Shown one piece after another: positions 48,606 to 57,744 of a stretch of DNA of 64,000 nt (within the stretch, counting starts at the first letter, position 1; each line of letters opens with the position of its first letter). Origin of the DNA: Amycolatopsis japonica. Lineage in GTDB: Bacteria > Actinomycetota > Actinomycetes > Mycobacteriales > Pseudonocardiaceae. The notes under the pieces are model-generated. The model made no database searches, had not been told where the DNA came from, and saw only the letters and a list, made by a program, of their open reading frames with translations. The DNA lies in NCBI RefSeq assembly GCF_000732925.1, contig NZ_CP008953.1:1426001-1490000 (forward strand), read 5' to 3'. The position numbers and the translations under genes were made by a program.

Positions 48606-49528
48606 CGGGCGTCTGGGCGGGCCTGCTCGGCGTCGTCGCGGCGGCGGCGATCGCCTGCGCTGTTGCGGCCTTCCGCCCGCCCGCTGCGCGGTCGACGACA
48701 CCGCGCAAGGTGCGCCGCACGGGCTGGAAGACGTTCGCGGCACGGGTACCGCGGCGGCGGGTCGTCGTCGCGGTCGCCGCGGGCGGGGTCGTGTGGTGGG
48801 GCACTGGCTGGCCGGTAGCCATCGTTCTGACCGTCGCCGCGGCGCTGACGGTGCCGATCCTCGCCCGCGGACACGACGCCCGCCGCGTGATCGCGAGGTT
48901 GGACGCCCTCGCCAGCTGGGTCCGGCGTCTCGCCGATGTCCTGGCCTCCGGCGCCGGCGGACTGGAGCAAGCGATCGCCACCTCCGCCCGCACCGGCCCC
49001 GAAGCACTGTGCAGCGAGATCGAAACCCTGGCGGTGCGTCTGCGGACGCGTGGCCTGGAGGCCGCGCTCCGCGCCTTCGCCGAGGACGTGGGCGATGAAG
49101 CCGCCGACGAAGTCGTGCTCGCGCTGATCCTGCGCGCCCGCGCAGGCGGACGCGGACTGGTCGACATTCTCGACAGCAAGGCCACCGCCCTGGAACGCGA
49201 GGTCGTCGCCCGCCGCGACATCGAAGCCGACCGCGCTAAGCCCCGCACCGATGTCCGCGCCATCCTCGGCATCACCGCGCTCCTGCTCACCGGCCTGGTC
49301 GTCTTCGCGCACGAGTTCCTTACCCCGTTCAACGACCTGCTCGGCCAGCTCGTGATGGCCGGGATCGGCGGTCTGCTGGGCGCGGCCGGGTGGTGGATGC
49401 ACCTGCTGACCCGGACGCGCCGCCCCGCTCGTCTGCTTGGCGCCGCCTCGAGGATCCCTCCCGGGGCACCGAAACCGAGGCGCACCCCGATCGCTGCTGC
49501 CCATGTCGACGTGGAGGTGCCGCGATGA
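48602..49528 (+). CDS. tadB: Tad membrane-platform protein TadB
   Basis: This 308-residue protein has two N-terminal and two C-terminal membrane segments around a cytoplasmic helical GspF-type domain. That domain includes RLADVLASGAGGLEQAIATS, ETLAVRLRTRGLEAALRAFA and LREVVARRDIEADRAKPRTD-like heptads. It works with TadC as the platform for the pilus ATPase. The genes overlap by 4 bases on both sides. Confidence 0.9.
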   Translation: MTGVWAGLLGVVAAAAIACAVAAFRPPAARSTTPRKVRRTGWKTFAARVPRRRVVVAVAAGGVVWWGTGWPVAIVLTVAAALTVPILARGHDARRVIARLDALASWVRRLADVLASGAGGLEQAIATSARTGPEALCSEIETLAVRLRTRGLEAALRAFAEDVGDEAADEVVLALILRARAGGRGLVDILDSKATALEREVVARRDIEADRAKPRTDVRAILGITALLLTGLVVFAHEFLTPFNDLLGQLVMAGIGGLLGAAGWWMHLLTRTRRPARLLGAASRIPPGAPKPRRTPIAAAHVDVEVPR

Positions 49529-50430
49529 ATCCCGGGATCACCGCTGCGCTGCTGGGCGCACTGGGCGGCTTGGCTCTGGTCTGCGTGCTCCTGGCGCTGC
49601 TACGCCCGGCTCCGGTCAACGTGGCCGCCGCGGTCGCCGAACTGGACGACCGTGCCTCCCGCCGTGCTGACGGAGCGCCGCCACGCAGCCGCTGGTCGAC
49701 CCGGATCGAACGTCTGGCCGGAGTCTCCGGACGATCGTCGAACCGCTGGTGGGGCATCCCTGCCACCGACCTCGACGTCCTCGATCAGACCGCCGACCGC
49801 TACCTTGCCCGCCGCCTGACCTGGGCTGCTGCCGCTGCCGGAACCGTGTTCGTGATGGCCGGGCTTAGCTGGTTCGGCGGCATCGAGCTTTCCGCCCCGG
49901 TGGTGGTGCTGGCCGTGATCGTCGGCGCGGCGGCCGGATCGGCGGTGCCGGTCCTGGCCGTGCAGGAGGACGCCTTTCGGGCGCGGGAGGAATTCCGTCG
50001 CGCCACCGCCGCCTATCTCGACCTCGTCGCGCAGGAACGCGCCACCGGCCGCGCCCCCAGCCAGGCGCTGGGGGAGGCCGCCGCCGTCGGAGACTCGTGG
50101 GTGTTCGCCCGGATCAGCCGCACCCTCGGCCGCGCGACACAGGCCGGTCATACCCCGTGGGAAGCGTTGTCTCGGCTGGGGAAACGTATGGGAGTCGTCG
50201 AACTCAGCGACCTGGCCGACATCCTCGCCACCGCGGCCGACGGCGCCGCCATCTACACCACCCTGATCGCCAAATCGAGCTCCCTGCGCGCCGCCGCGCT
50301 GGCCACCGACAAAACCGACGCCAACGCCCGCTCCCAACGCCTCGCGCTCCCCGTCGCACTGCTGCTGGTCGCGTTCCTGCTCCTGGTCATGTACCCCGCC
50401 ATGATCAGGCTAGCCGCAGGAGGGGGTTAG
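49525..50430 (+). CDS. tadC: Tad membrane-platform protein TadC
   Basis: ATG 49525 overlaps the tadB stop. The 301-residue protein has N-terminal membrane segments (GITAALLGALGGLALVCVLL), a central GspF-type domain (RRATAAYLDLVAQERATGRA, DLADILATAADGAAIYTTLI) and C-terminal membrane segments (LALPVALLLVAFLLLVMYPA). It is the usual partner of TadB and is followed after 82 bases by a further gene of the operon. Confidence 0.9.
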   Translation: MNPGITAALLGALGGLALVCVLLALLRPAPVNVAAAVAELDDRASRRADGAPPRSRWSTRIERLAGVSGRSSNRWWGIPATDLDVLDQTADRYLARRLTWAAAAAGTVFVMAGLSWFGGIELSAPVVVLAVIVGAAAGSAVPVLAVQEDAFRAREEFRRATAAYLDLVAQERATGRAPSQALGEAAAVGDSWVFARISRTLGRATQAGHTPWEALSRLGKRMGVVELSDLADILATAADGAAIYTTLIAKSSSLRAAALATDKTDANARSQRLALPVALLLVAFLLLVMYPAMIRLAAGGG

Positions 50431-50512
50431 CCAAAACGCGCGACGTCCCTGGTCGCCACCTCCGCTTTCCTTTCCAGAGACAGAAATCGGCCCCGGCTGA
50501 AGGAGAAGCCTG

Positions 50513-51520
50513 ATGCACAACCATCAATCGCCTGCAACGGTGCCGCCGGTACTCGACTGCGTGCTCCCCGACGGCTACGCCACCGTGCTGCTCAATCCTG
50601 CGATGACCCCGCGGCAGTGGCGGCGAAGGCAAGCGCTTAGTCTCGTTCGCCCCACGACCATCCTCAAAGGACTCTTCGCTGCAGGGCTGGTCATTCAGAT
50701 GTCCTGCGGCGGTCACGGATTCGGCGAGAAGTTCGGCATCGGCCTGGTGACCTTGATCGTGGTGCTGGGTGTCTTTCGCCTCCTTGGCCGCTCAGCCAGT
50801 GAGACCTCCTTCGAGTATGAAGGTGTACCGCGGCTTCGGCTTCGGTGGGGAGAGTTCTACCGGCGTCGCGATTTCGATGACCTGGGTGCAGATTCCCGTG
50901 AACTGGTCGCCGAGTTGCTGACGGGGATGCAGGTGCTGCACCGGAGTCCGGCGCTCGCCTGGCTCGATCCCGCATTGCCGGGTGAGATCCACACAGTGGT
51001 GTGGCGGACTTTGTGCTGCCTCGACCGCAGCCGCGAGGCCCGCGCTCTTGCTCAGGAGGTCGCTGCCGAGCTCGACACGACCGATGACCTTATCAACGCG
51101 ACGCGGCGAGCGGTCGACGACGTCGATTCGAGCCTGCGGGAGGTAGCGCAGCATGTGCGAGGGTGCGTCGTGCTCTGTCGTGCATGGGAGCAGAAACTCC
51201 GGCGACACGATCTCGCTGCCCGCGTCAGTCACACCCTGGCCACCATCCCGGGGCAAGACCACCTCACCAGGTTGTCTCAGGACTCCGACGCGTTGCCGCG
51301 AAAAATGTTCGCTCACGTCACCGCGGCACGAGATATCACGCATTCCGGGGCATTCCCGTGGGAGCAACCTCCGTCCGAGTGGCCCGGAGCAGGTGACCTC
51401 CCGGCCGGGCGAACCATCAACACGCCTAATCACGAAGAGGCAGCCGTGAACGCGAAGTCAACCGGCAAGCCTTATAGACCAACGAATTCATTGGGAAAGG
51501 AGAACGGGACTCATGCTTAA
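50513..51520 (+). CDS. Hypothetical protein in the Tad operon
   Basis: AGGAG lies 6 bases before ATG 50513. The 335-residue protein has a membrane stretch near 57-95 (LKGLFAAGLVIQMSCGGHGF, IGLVTLIVVLGVFRLLG). The rest is soluble and largely helical (DDLGADSRELVAELLTGMQV, EARALAQEVAAELDTTDDLI). No known motif was seen. Its stop overlaps the pilin start, so it is co-translated with the pilin gene and may be an assembly factor specific to this group. Confidence 0.7.
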   Translation: MHNHQSPATVPPVLDCVLPDGYATVLLNPAMTPRQWRRRQALSLVRPTTILKGLFAAGLVIQMSCGGHGFGEKFGIGLVTLIVVLGVFRLLGRSASETSFEYEGVPRLRLRWGEFYRRRDFDDLGADSRELVAELLTGMQVLHRSPALAWLDPALPGEIHTVVWRTLCCLDRSREARALAQEVAAELDTTDDLINATRRAVDDVDSSLREVAQHVRGCVVLCRAWEQKLRRHDLAARVSHTLATIPGQDHLTRLSQDSDALPRKMFAHVTAARDITHSGAFPWEQPPSEWPGAGDLPAGRTINTPNHEEAAVNAKSTGKPYRPTNSLGKENGTHA

Positions 51521-51767
51521 CCATCTCAAGCGCTGCGCGATCACAGTCCGGCGACGAGGCGCCCGGCTCGGGCTGTTCCTCACCGCGTGGGTGCTCAGCT
51601 ACGTCGTCACTGCAGAAGACCAGTGGACGCGGGCCCGTGCATCGGGAGACTGCGGATCCGAGTCCGTGGAAAAGGCGGTCCTCGTTGCGATCGGCCTCGC
51701 CGTGGCGATCGGGCTTGGCTTCGCCATCCGTGCCGCCGTCCAGACCTACCAAGGCCAGATCAAGTGA
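51513..51767 (+). CDS. flp: Flp-type pilin with long N-terminal leader
   Basis: This 84-residue protein carries the prepilin pattern CG|SESVEKAVLVAIGLAVAI. There is Gly at -1, Glu at +5 and a hydrophobic assembly helix, followed by RAAVQTYQGQIK. The leader of about 47 residues is long and itself contains a hydrophobic stretch (LGLFLTAWVLSYVVTAED), unlike the short basic leaders of typical Flp pilins. It is the expected substrate of the A24 peptidase. AAAGGAG lies 11 bases upstream. Confidence 0.75.
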   Translation: MLNHLKRCAITVRRRGARLGLFLTAWVLSYVVTAEDQWTRARASGDCGSESVEKAVLVAIGLAVAIGLGFAIRAAVQTYQGQIK

Positions 51768-51812
51768 ACCTGTCCGTGCCAGGAAGCCCTTAACCGCAAA
51801 GGAGACCACACG

Positions 51813-52232
51813 ATGCCGACCGCTGAGGAGATCGAACGACGCGTCGAAGTAGCAGACACTGCCCGGAGTGAGAGGAGGTCCGCCGCGGCACGGCGCGTCG
51901 GTGACTTGGCAGACCGCCACGCCGAGCTGGCCGAGCAACTCGGCGGCATCGAACGCGAACTGGGTGAGGTACTGGCCGAGTCCGGCGACGTGATCGAGAT
52001 CGACGAGCTGGCCGCCTTCACCGACGTGCCCGCAACCGAGCTCGCCCGCTGGCTCAACAACGCCAAACCCAGCCGCATCAAGCGGAAGAAGCCCACCGGA
52101 ACGAATCCTGCGAAGACCACCCAGCCCCGGAAACCGGCCGCTTCACACCAGCCAGCGCACAACGTCGCAGCCGCGCAAGACATTCCACCCGCACGCGGCG
52201 GCACCGTTCCTCTCCCGGCGGTAGCGTCGTGA
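51813..52232 (+). CDS. Hypothetical coiled-coil protein in the Tad operon
   Basis: AAGGAG precedes ATG 51813. The first 80 residues form a coiled coil (RRVGDLADRHAELAEQLGGI, ERELGEVLAESGDVIEIDEL). A small helical segment (VPATELARWLNNAKPSRIKR) and a Lys/Pro/Gln-rich tail follow. It lies between pilin and TadE genes and overlaps the latter (GTGA). It may be a DNA-binding or scaffold protein; there is no firm assignment. Confidence 0.7.
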   Translation: MPTAEEIERRVEVADTARSERRSAAARRVGDLADRHAELAEQLGGIERELGEVLAESGDVIEIDELAAFTDVPATELARWLNNAKPSRIKRKKPTGTNPAKTTQPRKPAASHQPAHNVAAAQDIPPARGGTVPLPAVAS

Positions 52233-52702
52233 CAACATCAACTTTCTCGCTCCGCCAGGCCGACCGGCCACTATGGACACGGTGCCGAGTATCCGTCCGG
52301 GCGCGGCTTCACGACGACAGGGGAGCGGAGTCAGTCGGCTTGGCCGTGCTGTTTCCGTTGGTGTTGCTGCTGATTCTCGCTATGGTGCAAGGCGGCCTGT
52401 GGTGGCACGCGCACTCCGTGGCCGCTCAGGCGGCACAGGCCGGTGTGGACGCCGGACGTCCTGTCGGCGCCACGCAACCCGTCGCGGCCGCCGCCGCACG
52501 GTCGTTCGCCGACCGCGCAGGCCGCGGTGTCCTGACCTCACCCGAGGTTCGTGCCACCATGACCGCCGACACTGTCCAGGTCGCGGTGTCCGGCACGACG
52601 GTCCGGCTGCTGCCGATCCCCGGACTTGATATCGGGGTCGAAGTGACCGCGCGAGCGGTCAAGGAACGCTTCACCACGTCTTTGACCGGAGGCGGCTCGT
52701 GA
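52229..52702 (+). CDS. tadE: TadE-family pseudopilin
   Basis: This 157-residue protein has a type IV-like N-terminal segment, DDRGAESVGLAVLFPLVLLL (G before ESVGL), continuing as a membrane helix, then a globular domain (HAHSVAAQAAQAGVDAGRPV, PIPGLDIGVEVTARAVKERF). This is the TadE pattern. Pseudopilins of this type are cleaved by the prepilin peptidase and help pilus assembly. It overlaps genes on both sides by 4 bases. Confidence 0.85.
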   Translation: MTTSTFSLRQADRPLWTRCRVSVRARLHDDRGAESVGLAVLFPLVLLLILAMVQGGLWWHAHSVAAQAAQAGVDAGRPVGATQPVAAAAARSFADRAGRGVLTSPEVRATMTADTVQVAVSGTTVRLLPIPGLDIGVEVTARAVKERFTTSLTGGGS

Positions 52703-53139
52703 CTCGCCACGCACGTATCGGTCGGTTGTGGACAGACACGGGTTCCGTCAGCGTCGAAGCCGCGGTGCTCGTGCCCGCCGTAATCATCGTGGGCCTGCTG
52801 ATCATCGCGGGTGCCCGTGTCAGTTCCGCGGAGCAAGCCGTCGACAACGCCGCCACCGCGGCTGCCCGCGCCGCGTCGATCGCCCGCAGCCCTCACTCGG
52901 CGCAGCAGGCCGGAGCGGCTGTGGCTCGTGATCGTCTCGGACGTGAAGGCATCACCTGCCAGGAAACCAGTGTGTCGGTCGACGCCAGCCAGATCGCCGT
53001 CGGCCGCGCCGGCTTGGTGAGGGCCAGCGTGACGTGCCGTGTCGCGCTCAGCGACCTCGCCCTCCCCGTCCCCGGCGGTACTCGCATGATCACCAGTTCG
53101 TTCACCAGCCCCGCCGATCCGTACCGGGGACGGCCATGA
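52699..53139 (+). CDS. TadE/TadF-like pseudopilin
   Basis: This 146-residue protein has the N-terminal motif DTGSVSVEAAVLVPAVIIVG, a membrane helix, and then SSAEQAVDNAATAAARAASI. Two Cys (ITCQETS and VTCRVAL) probably pair. It is similar in architecture to the preceding TadE and adjoins the next pseudopilin with an ATGA overlap. Confidence 0.85.
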   Translation: MTRHARIGRLWTDTGSVSVEAAVLVPAVIIVGLLIIAGARVSSAEQAVDNAATAAARAASIARSPHSAQQAGAAVARDRLGREGITCQETSVSVDASQIAVGRAGLVRASVTCRVALSDLALPVPGGTRMITSSFTSPADPYRGRP

Positions 53140-53549
53140 TCACCGTGGCACGGCCACGGGATGCCGGGTCGCTCAGCGTGATGATCGCGGTCCTGGTGCC
53201 CGCGTTGCTGTTCGTGCTCGCCTTGGTCGTCGACGGCTCCGCCCGGTTGCGGACCATCGCCCGCGCCGACGCCTTGGCTGCTGAAGCCGCCCGCGCCGCC
53301 AACACCGCCGTGGACACCCGCAGCCTGCAGGTCGGCATCGACACCGCCACAGCCGCCCGGACAGCGGGCGACTACCTCGCCCGTACCGGGCACCCCGGCC
53401 AGGTCAGCATTACCGGTACCCGCACAGTCCGGGTGACGGTCACGGTCACCGAGCCCACGCCCATCGGACTGCTCGGCCGTAGTGTCCAGGCCACCGGTAC
53501 CGCGGTGGCCGAACTCGGCGTCGGGACCCGCGACGGCGGACTCCCATGA
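53136..53549 (+). CDS. TadG-like pseudopilin
   Basis: ATG 53136 overlaps the previous stop. The 137-residue protein begins RDAGSLSVMIAVLVPALLFV, continues as a membrane helix and is followed by DALAAEAARAANTAVDTRSL. It fits the short TadG/Rv3657-type proteins of actinobacterial Tad loci. It overlaps the large LysM-BTAD gene. Confidence 0.83.
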   Translation: MITVARPRDAGSLSVMIAVLVPALLFVLALVVDGSARLRTIARADALAAEAARAANTAVDTRSLQVGIDTATAARTAGDYLARTGHPGQVSITGTRTVRVTVTVTEPTPIGLLGRSVQATGTAVAELGVGTRDGGLP

Positions 53550-56449
53550 CGTCCCCGGCGGCAAAGCGTGTCCGCGGCACGCTCGCCGCGCTGGCTCTGC
53601 TCGCATTCGTCGCCGGCATCCCATGCGGGCTGCTGGCCCTTGGCGCCGATCCCGCTCGCCTGATTCCCGAACGGTGGCCGGACCCGGTACAGATCACTCA
53701 GTGGCCCGAGCAGATCTGGGCCACGCTGCGCTGGGCGTGGATCACCGGCGACCTGGTGATCTGGCTGATCGTCGCCGTGGCATGGACGGGCTGGCTGGCC
53801 CTCACCGTCTCCGTGATCGGGGAAGTGATCCGCCAGACCGGCCGAGCCGCCCGCGGCCCGCTGCGGCGGATCCCGACCGGCCGGTGGATCGCCGGGCTCG
53901 TCGCCGCCGTCCTGATCGCCACATCCGCAGGCACCGCGGCAGCGTCCGGACTCCCCGCCACACCGATCACGGCCACCGCCCCACCACGGCCTCATCCGAA
54001 CCCGGCCAGCGCGCCCCGCGATTCCACTGCGGCCACGGCGACGACAACCACGCACGGCGCGATCCCGTACACGGTTGTGCACGGCGACACTCTGTGGGAC
54101 CTCGCCGAGCGTCATCTCGGGGACGGCAGGCGCTACCACGAGATCGTGCGGCTCAACCCCACCCTGCTCGCCGGCAACCCGGACGACCTCGAACCCGCCT
54201 GGACCCTGCTTCTCCCGCTAGACGCCGCCGGTCTTCCCCCGCGCCACGACACCACCTCGGAGACCGTCACCGTGCAGCCTGCGGACACCCTCACCGGCAT
54301 CGCCGAGCGCCACCTCGGCGACCAGGACGCCTGGCGGGCGCTCTTCGACCTCAACGCCGGGCGGCCCCAGCCCGACGGCCGTGCCCTGCGCCACCCCGAC
54401 CAGCTCCTACCCGGCTGGACGCTCGCCCTGCCCGCCACCGCGCCAACCGCACCACCGGCAGAAATCCAGGAACCACCGCCGAGCGTGTCCGCACCCGAAC
54501 TCCCGGACGATCCACCCCCAACCGGCCAAACACCCCCGCCCACACCCGGGGGCGAACTGCAGAAGCCCGCGGCGTCCGGAGACGGCGGTGTGTCACTGCC
54601 GGGCGGGGCGTTCGTCGGCCTCGGACTGGCCGCTCTGATCACCTTGGCGACGGTCACGGTCCGAATGCGACGTCGCCGTTGGTACCGGCCTGGCGTCCGA
54701 ACCGACGACGATCCCACTGGATTGCCGGTCGTGCGCGCGCTACGCATCGCTCACGACGCAGCCACGCAACCTCCAGCCGACCAGGAGACTCCGGCGACCG
54801 AACCGACGAACTCCCGACACAGCCGGCTGGTCGAGCTGGACACCCGCGACCGAGCTAAGGCCGTCGTCCGCGCCGCACACCCGACGACACCCGGAACCGC
54901 GGTCGGTATCCGGGACGGACACACCATCGCGCTCGACCTCGCCCGGACACAAGGCCTCGGGCTCGTCGGGCCCGGCGCCCGCTCCGCCGCGCGGGCCCTC
55001 ATCGTCACCCTGCTCGCGCAAGCCGCCAGCGACAACCTCGACGCCACGATCGTCATCCCGCACCGTGTCGCCTGCTCGCTGCTCGGGGACACCCTCCCGG
55101 ACCGCGTACCGCGACGGCTGAGAATCGTCGACGCCCTGCCCGCAGCTCTTGATGTGCTGGAAGCCGAACTGCTCGCCCGCACGCACGGCCAGAGCCTCGC
55201 CGGGAATGATCCGGATACCCAGACACCTCGCCCGTCGAGCCGTTCCGGGCCCTTTCTCATCGTGGCCGCGCCCAGCGCGGACGCCGACCGGCGCCTGCAC
55301 ACCATCCTCGAGACCGGAGCCCACCTCGGCCTCGCAGGATTGCTCCTCGGCCCATGGCGTCCCGGCGGTACCGTGCGCGTGACCGTTGACGGCATAGTCG
55401 ACACGGCTTCCCCGGCACTCACCAGCAACCTCGCCGGCGCGCGACTCTTCACGCTCCCAGACGCCGACGCCCGCGATCTGCTCGCACTGCTCCACGCTGT
55501 CAAGCCCGACCGCGCCGAACCGTCACAGCAGCACACGTCCGTCGAACCGGCGGCGACGACCGTCTCCGACTACGAATTTAGTAAAGCCGGTCCCGAACAC
55601 GACGCCGAAACGGAACCGGCACGCACGCAACAGGGCATCGGGCCAGCAGAGACCCACCACGCGGACCGATCCCCGGATCGGTCGCTGAGGCTGCACGTAG
55701 TCGGCCGTCTCCGCCTGAACCGCACCGGCCCCGAACCGTACGACCTCGTCGAAGCGCTCGCGCCACGACAACGGGAGATCCTCGTCTACCTGGCATTGCA
55801 CCGCGAAGGCTGCCGCCGCGAAACCCTCAGCGCCGCGCTCTGGCCGGACGCACCAGCCGAACGCCCCTACAACACCTTCCACGCAACCCTGTCCCAGCTC
55901 CGCCGAAGCCTCCGCCGCGCCACCGAGAACGACGCCCTCGACATCATCACCACCCAGGACGGCCACTACGCCCTCAACGAACAACTCGTGACCGTCGACC
56001 TCTGGCAGCTGCACGACGCGCTCACCGCCAGCCGAACCAGCACACCGGCCGACGCCACCGAGGCACTGAACGCCGCGATCGCGCTCTACCGCGGAGACCT
56101 CGCCGAAGGCATCACCGCAGACTGGATCGACGGACCCCGCGAAGCGCTCCGCCGCGACGTCCTCGATGCGTTCGGCACCCTGATCCGCGCAACCCGTCGC
56201 GACGCGCCCGAACACTCTCTCGCCCTGCTGGAACACGCCCGACGGCTCGACCCCTACAACGAAGCGATCTACCGCGACCTCATGCGCACCCAAGCCCGCC
56301 TCGGCCAGTACGACAACATCCCGCGCACGCTGCGGCTCCTCGCCACGGTGTTCTCCGAACTCGGAGAACACCCTGCCCGCGACACCGCCGCCCTCGCCGC
56401 CGCACTTCAGCAACCGGGAAACGGCATCCCGGGCAGGCGAGCTAGCTGA
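53546..56449 (+). CDS. Membrane LysM protein with C-terminal BTAD regulatory domain
   Basis: This is a 967-residue protein. Membrane segments occur near 10-32, 65-90 and 115-135. Two LysM domains follow (YTVVHGDTLWDLAERHLGDG near 172 and VTVQPADTLTGIAERHLGDQ near 240), then a Pro-rich region and another membrane helix near 365. The C-terminal 240 residues have a winged-helix-like part (ALAPRQREILVYLALHREGC, PYNTFHATLSQLRRSLRRAT) and a bacterial transcriptional activation domain (LNAAIALYRGDLAEGITADW, SLALLEHARRLDPYNEAIYR). Proteins of this kind cap Tad operons in actinomycetes. They may link wall state to pilus expression. Confidence 0.85.
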   Translation: MTSPAAKRVRGTLAALALLAFVAGIPCGLLALGADPARLIPERWPDPVQITQWPEQIWATLRWAWITGDLVIWLIVAVAWTGWLALTVSVIGEVIRQTGRAARGPLRRIPTGRWIAGLVAAVLIATSAGTAAASGLPATPITATAPPRPHPNPASAPRDSTAATATTTTHGAIPYTVVHGDTLWDLAERHLGDGRRYHEIVRLNPTLLAGNPDDLEPAWTLLLPLDAAGLPPRHDTTSETVTVQPADTLTGIAERHLGDQDAWRALFDLNAGRPQPDGRALRHPDQLLPGWTLALPATAPTAPPAEIQEPPPSVSAPELPDDPPPTGQTPPPTPGGELQKPAASGDGGVSLPGGAFVGLGLAALITLATVTVRMRRRRWYRPGVRTDDDPTGLPVVRALRIAHDAATQPPADQETPATEPTNSRHSRLVELDTRDRAKAVVRAAHPTTPGTAVGIRDGHTIALDLARTQGLGLVGPGARSAARALIVTLLAQAASDNLDATIVIPHRVACSLLGDTLPDRVPRRLRIVDALPAALDVLEAELLARTHGQSLAGNDPDTQTPRPSSRSGPFLIVAAPSADADRRLHTILETGAHLGLAGLLLGPWRPGGTVRVTVDGIVDTASPALTSNLAGARLFTLPDADARDLLALLHAVKPDRAEPSQQHTSVEPAATTVSDYEFSKAGPEHDAETEPARTQQGIGPAETHHADRSPDRSLRLHVVGRLRLNRTGPEPYDLVEALAPRQREILVYLALHREGCRRETLSAALWPDAPAERPYNTFHATLSQLRRSLRRATENDALDIITTQDGHYALNEQLVTVDLWQLHDALTASRTSTPADATEALNAAIALYRGDLAEGITADWIDGPREALRRDVLDAFGTLIRATRRDAPEHSLALLEHARRLDPYNEAIYRDLMRTQARLGQYDNIPRTLRLLATVFSELGEHPARDTAALAAALQQPGNGIPGRRAS

Positions 56450-56559
56450 CACGACTGAGCGAACTGTCCTCATCGCGCGCGCGTCCAACTTCGCAACCCA
56501 GGTTGCAACTGTTGAACTGTCCGCAACGAGCACCGGGTTCAACAAGTTGGAAGACGGCG

Positions 56560-57744
56560 ATGGCGATACGGATTTCCCTAGGTCCCTACGAGACTCGGCA
56601 GAACGACCCCTTGGGGCGTTCCCACGTTGGCTACTTCCCCCGGATGTCCGAAGCCGAAGCATGGGAAGCCGGACGGGGCCTGTGGAAGATAAGCCGCGAC
56701 CGCCTCGCTCGGCAGCAGTTTGTGCTGATCACGGGAGAGGGCATGGTTCGTGCGGTCGCCGAGATCACCGGTACGACCATCCTGGCCGGGCGCACCGCTC
56801 TCGAAGGACAACTACTTGCTGCCGGGCACCCCATCCGGGACGCCTACTTCGACAAGCCAGACCCCATAGTTACTGAGTCGCAGAATCCCGTCGCATACGG
56901 AGGATTACCGGAAGAACTTGAACTGCTGGCCCGGCCGTGCGGGTGCGGCTGCGGTGCTATCGGCCGTCGAGATTTTCTTCCCGGCCACGATGTCCGTGCC
57001 ATCCAGGCCCGTGTGCGCGCCAACTTCCACTCGCCCCTTGAATTTATCCGCTGGGTCGACGCGCAGCTGGGAACCAACGCCAGCACGCCGTCCGAGGAGA
57101 TCTCGGAGCCGGCGATCGACAACCCGGCCGAGGCAAGACATGAGACCAGCCGAGCGGCGGACAACGACTTCGACACCACCGAACGCGCGATCGTTGAGGC
57201 CGTGCAGGAAATCGTCGCTCAGTGCTGGCTCGTGTTCGACTCTGTGGGATGGGCCCGCCTCGCCGAGGCCGCCGGAAGGCACGGGCAGCCAATGACTTCT
57301 CGCGCAAAGCTCGCGCACGGTCTCGCCGGAGTCTTCGGCGAGAACGCCCCGAATCTCGTCCGAGACCGCCGAGGTGCCTGGGTGTACACGGTCACCGACC
57401 TCTGGGCTGCGGTGAATACCTGGCGCGCATCGCGAGGGCTGAACGACCCCTTGGAGTATTGTTACAGCAGACGCGAAACTAAGGCATTCATCGCCCTGCT
57501 GCATCAAGCCCTGAACGTTCGCCACGGACTCGACACGAGCAGCAAGGGCCGCCTTCTTGCTTCGCTCCGCGAAAATGACGTCACCATCCCCACCGCACTA
57601 CGTTCGAGCTTCGCGGACGTACTGCGGCGCTACCAAGATGACGTGCTCACGTGGCTTCGCCTGGGACCCGGGACCCCCGAGGCGTTGCCGGGTGAGGCTC
57701 CGGGGGAGCGGACCGCTGTCTCACCAGACAGCAGCGCTCCCTAG
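56560..57744 (+). CDS. Hypothetical protein, 394 aa
   Basis: ATG 56560 has GGAAG upstream. The N-terminal part (RMSEAEAWEAGRGLWKISRD, FVLITGEGMVRAVAEITGTT) and a Cys motif CGCGCGAI near 125 suggest a nucleic-acid-related or zinc-binding domain; the latter part is helical. GC3 is lower than in the Tad genes. It is not part of the tight Tad overlap chain and may belong to the following acquired segment. I do not recognise the family. Confidence 0.65.
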   Translation: MAIRISLGPYETRQNDPLGRSHVGYFPRMSEAEAWEAGRGLWKISRDRLARQQFVLITGEGMVRAVAEITGTTILAGRTALEGQLLAAGHPIRDAYFDKPDPIVTESQNPVAYGGLPEELELLARPCGCGCGAIGRRDFLPGHDVRAIQARVRANFHSPLEFIRWVDAQLGTNASTPSEEISEPAIDNPAEARHETSRAADNDFDTTERAIVEAVQEIVAQCWLVFDSVGWARLAEAAGRHGQPMTSRAKLAHGLAGVFGENAPNLVRDRRGAWVYTVTDLWAAVNTWRASRGLNDPLEYCYSRRETKAFIALLHQALNVRHGLDTSSKGRLLASLRENDVTIPTALRSSFADVLRRYQDDVLTWLRLGPGTPEALPGEAPGERTAVSPDSSAP

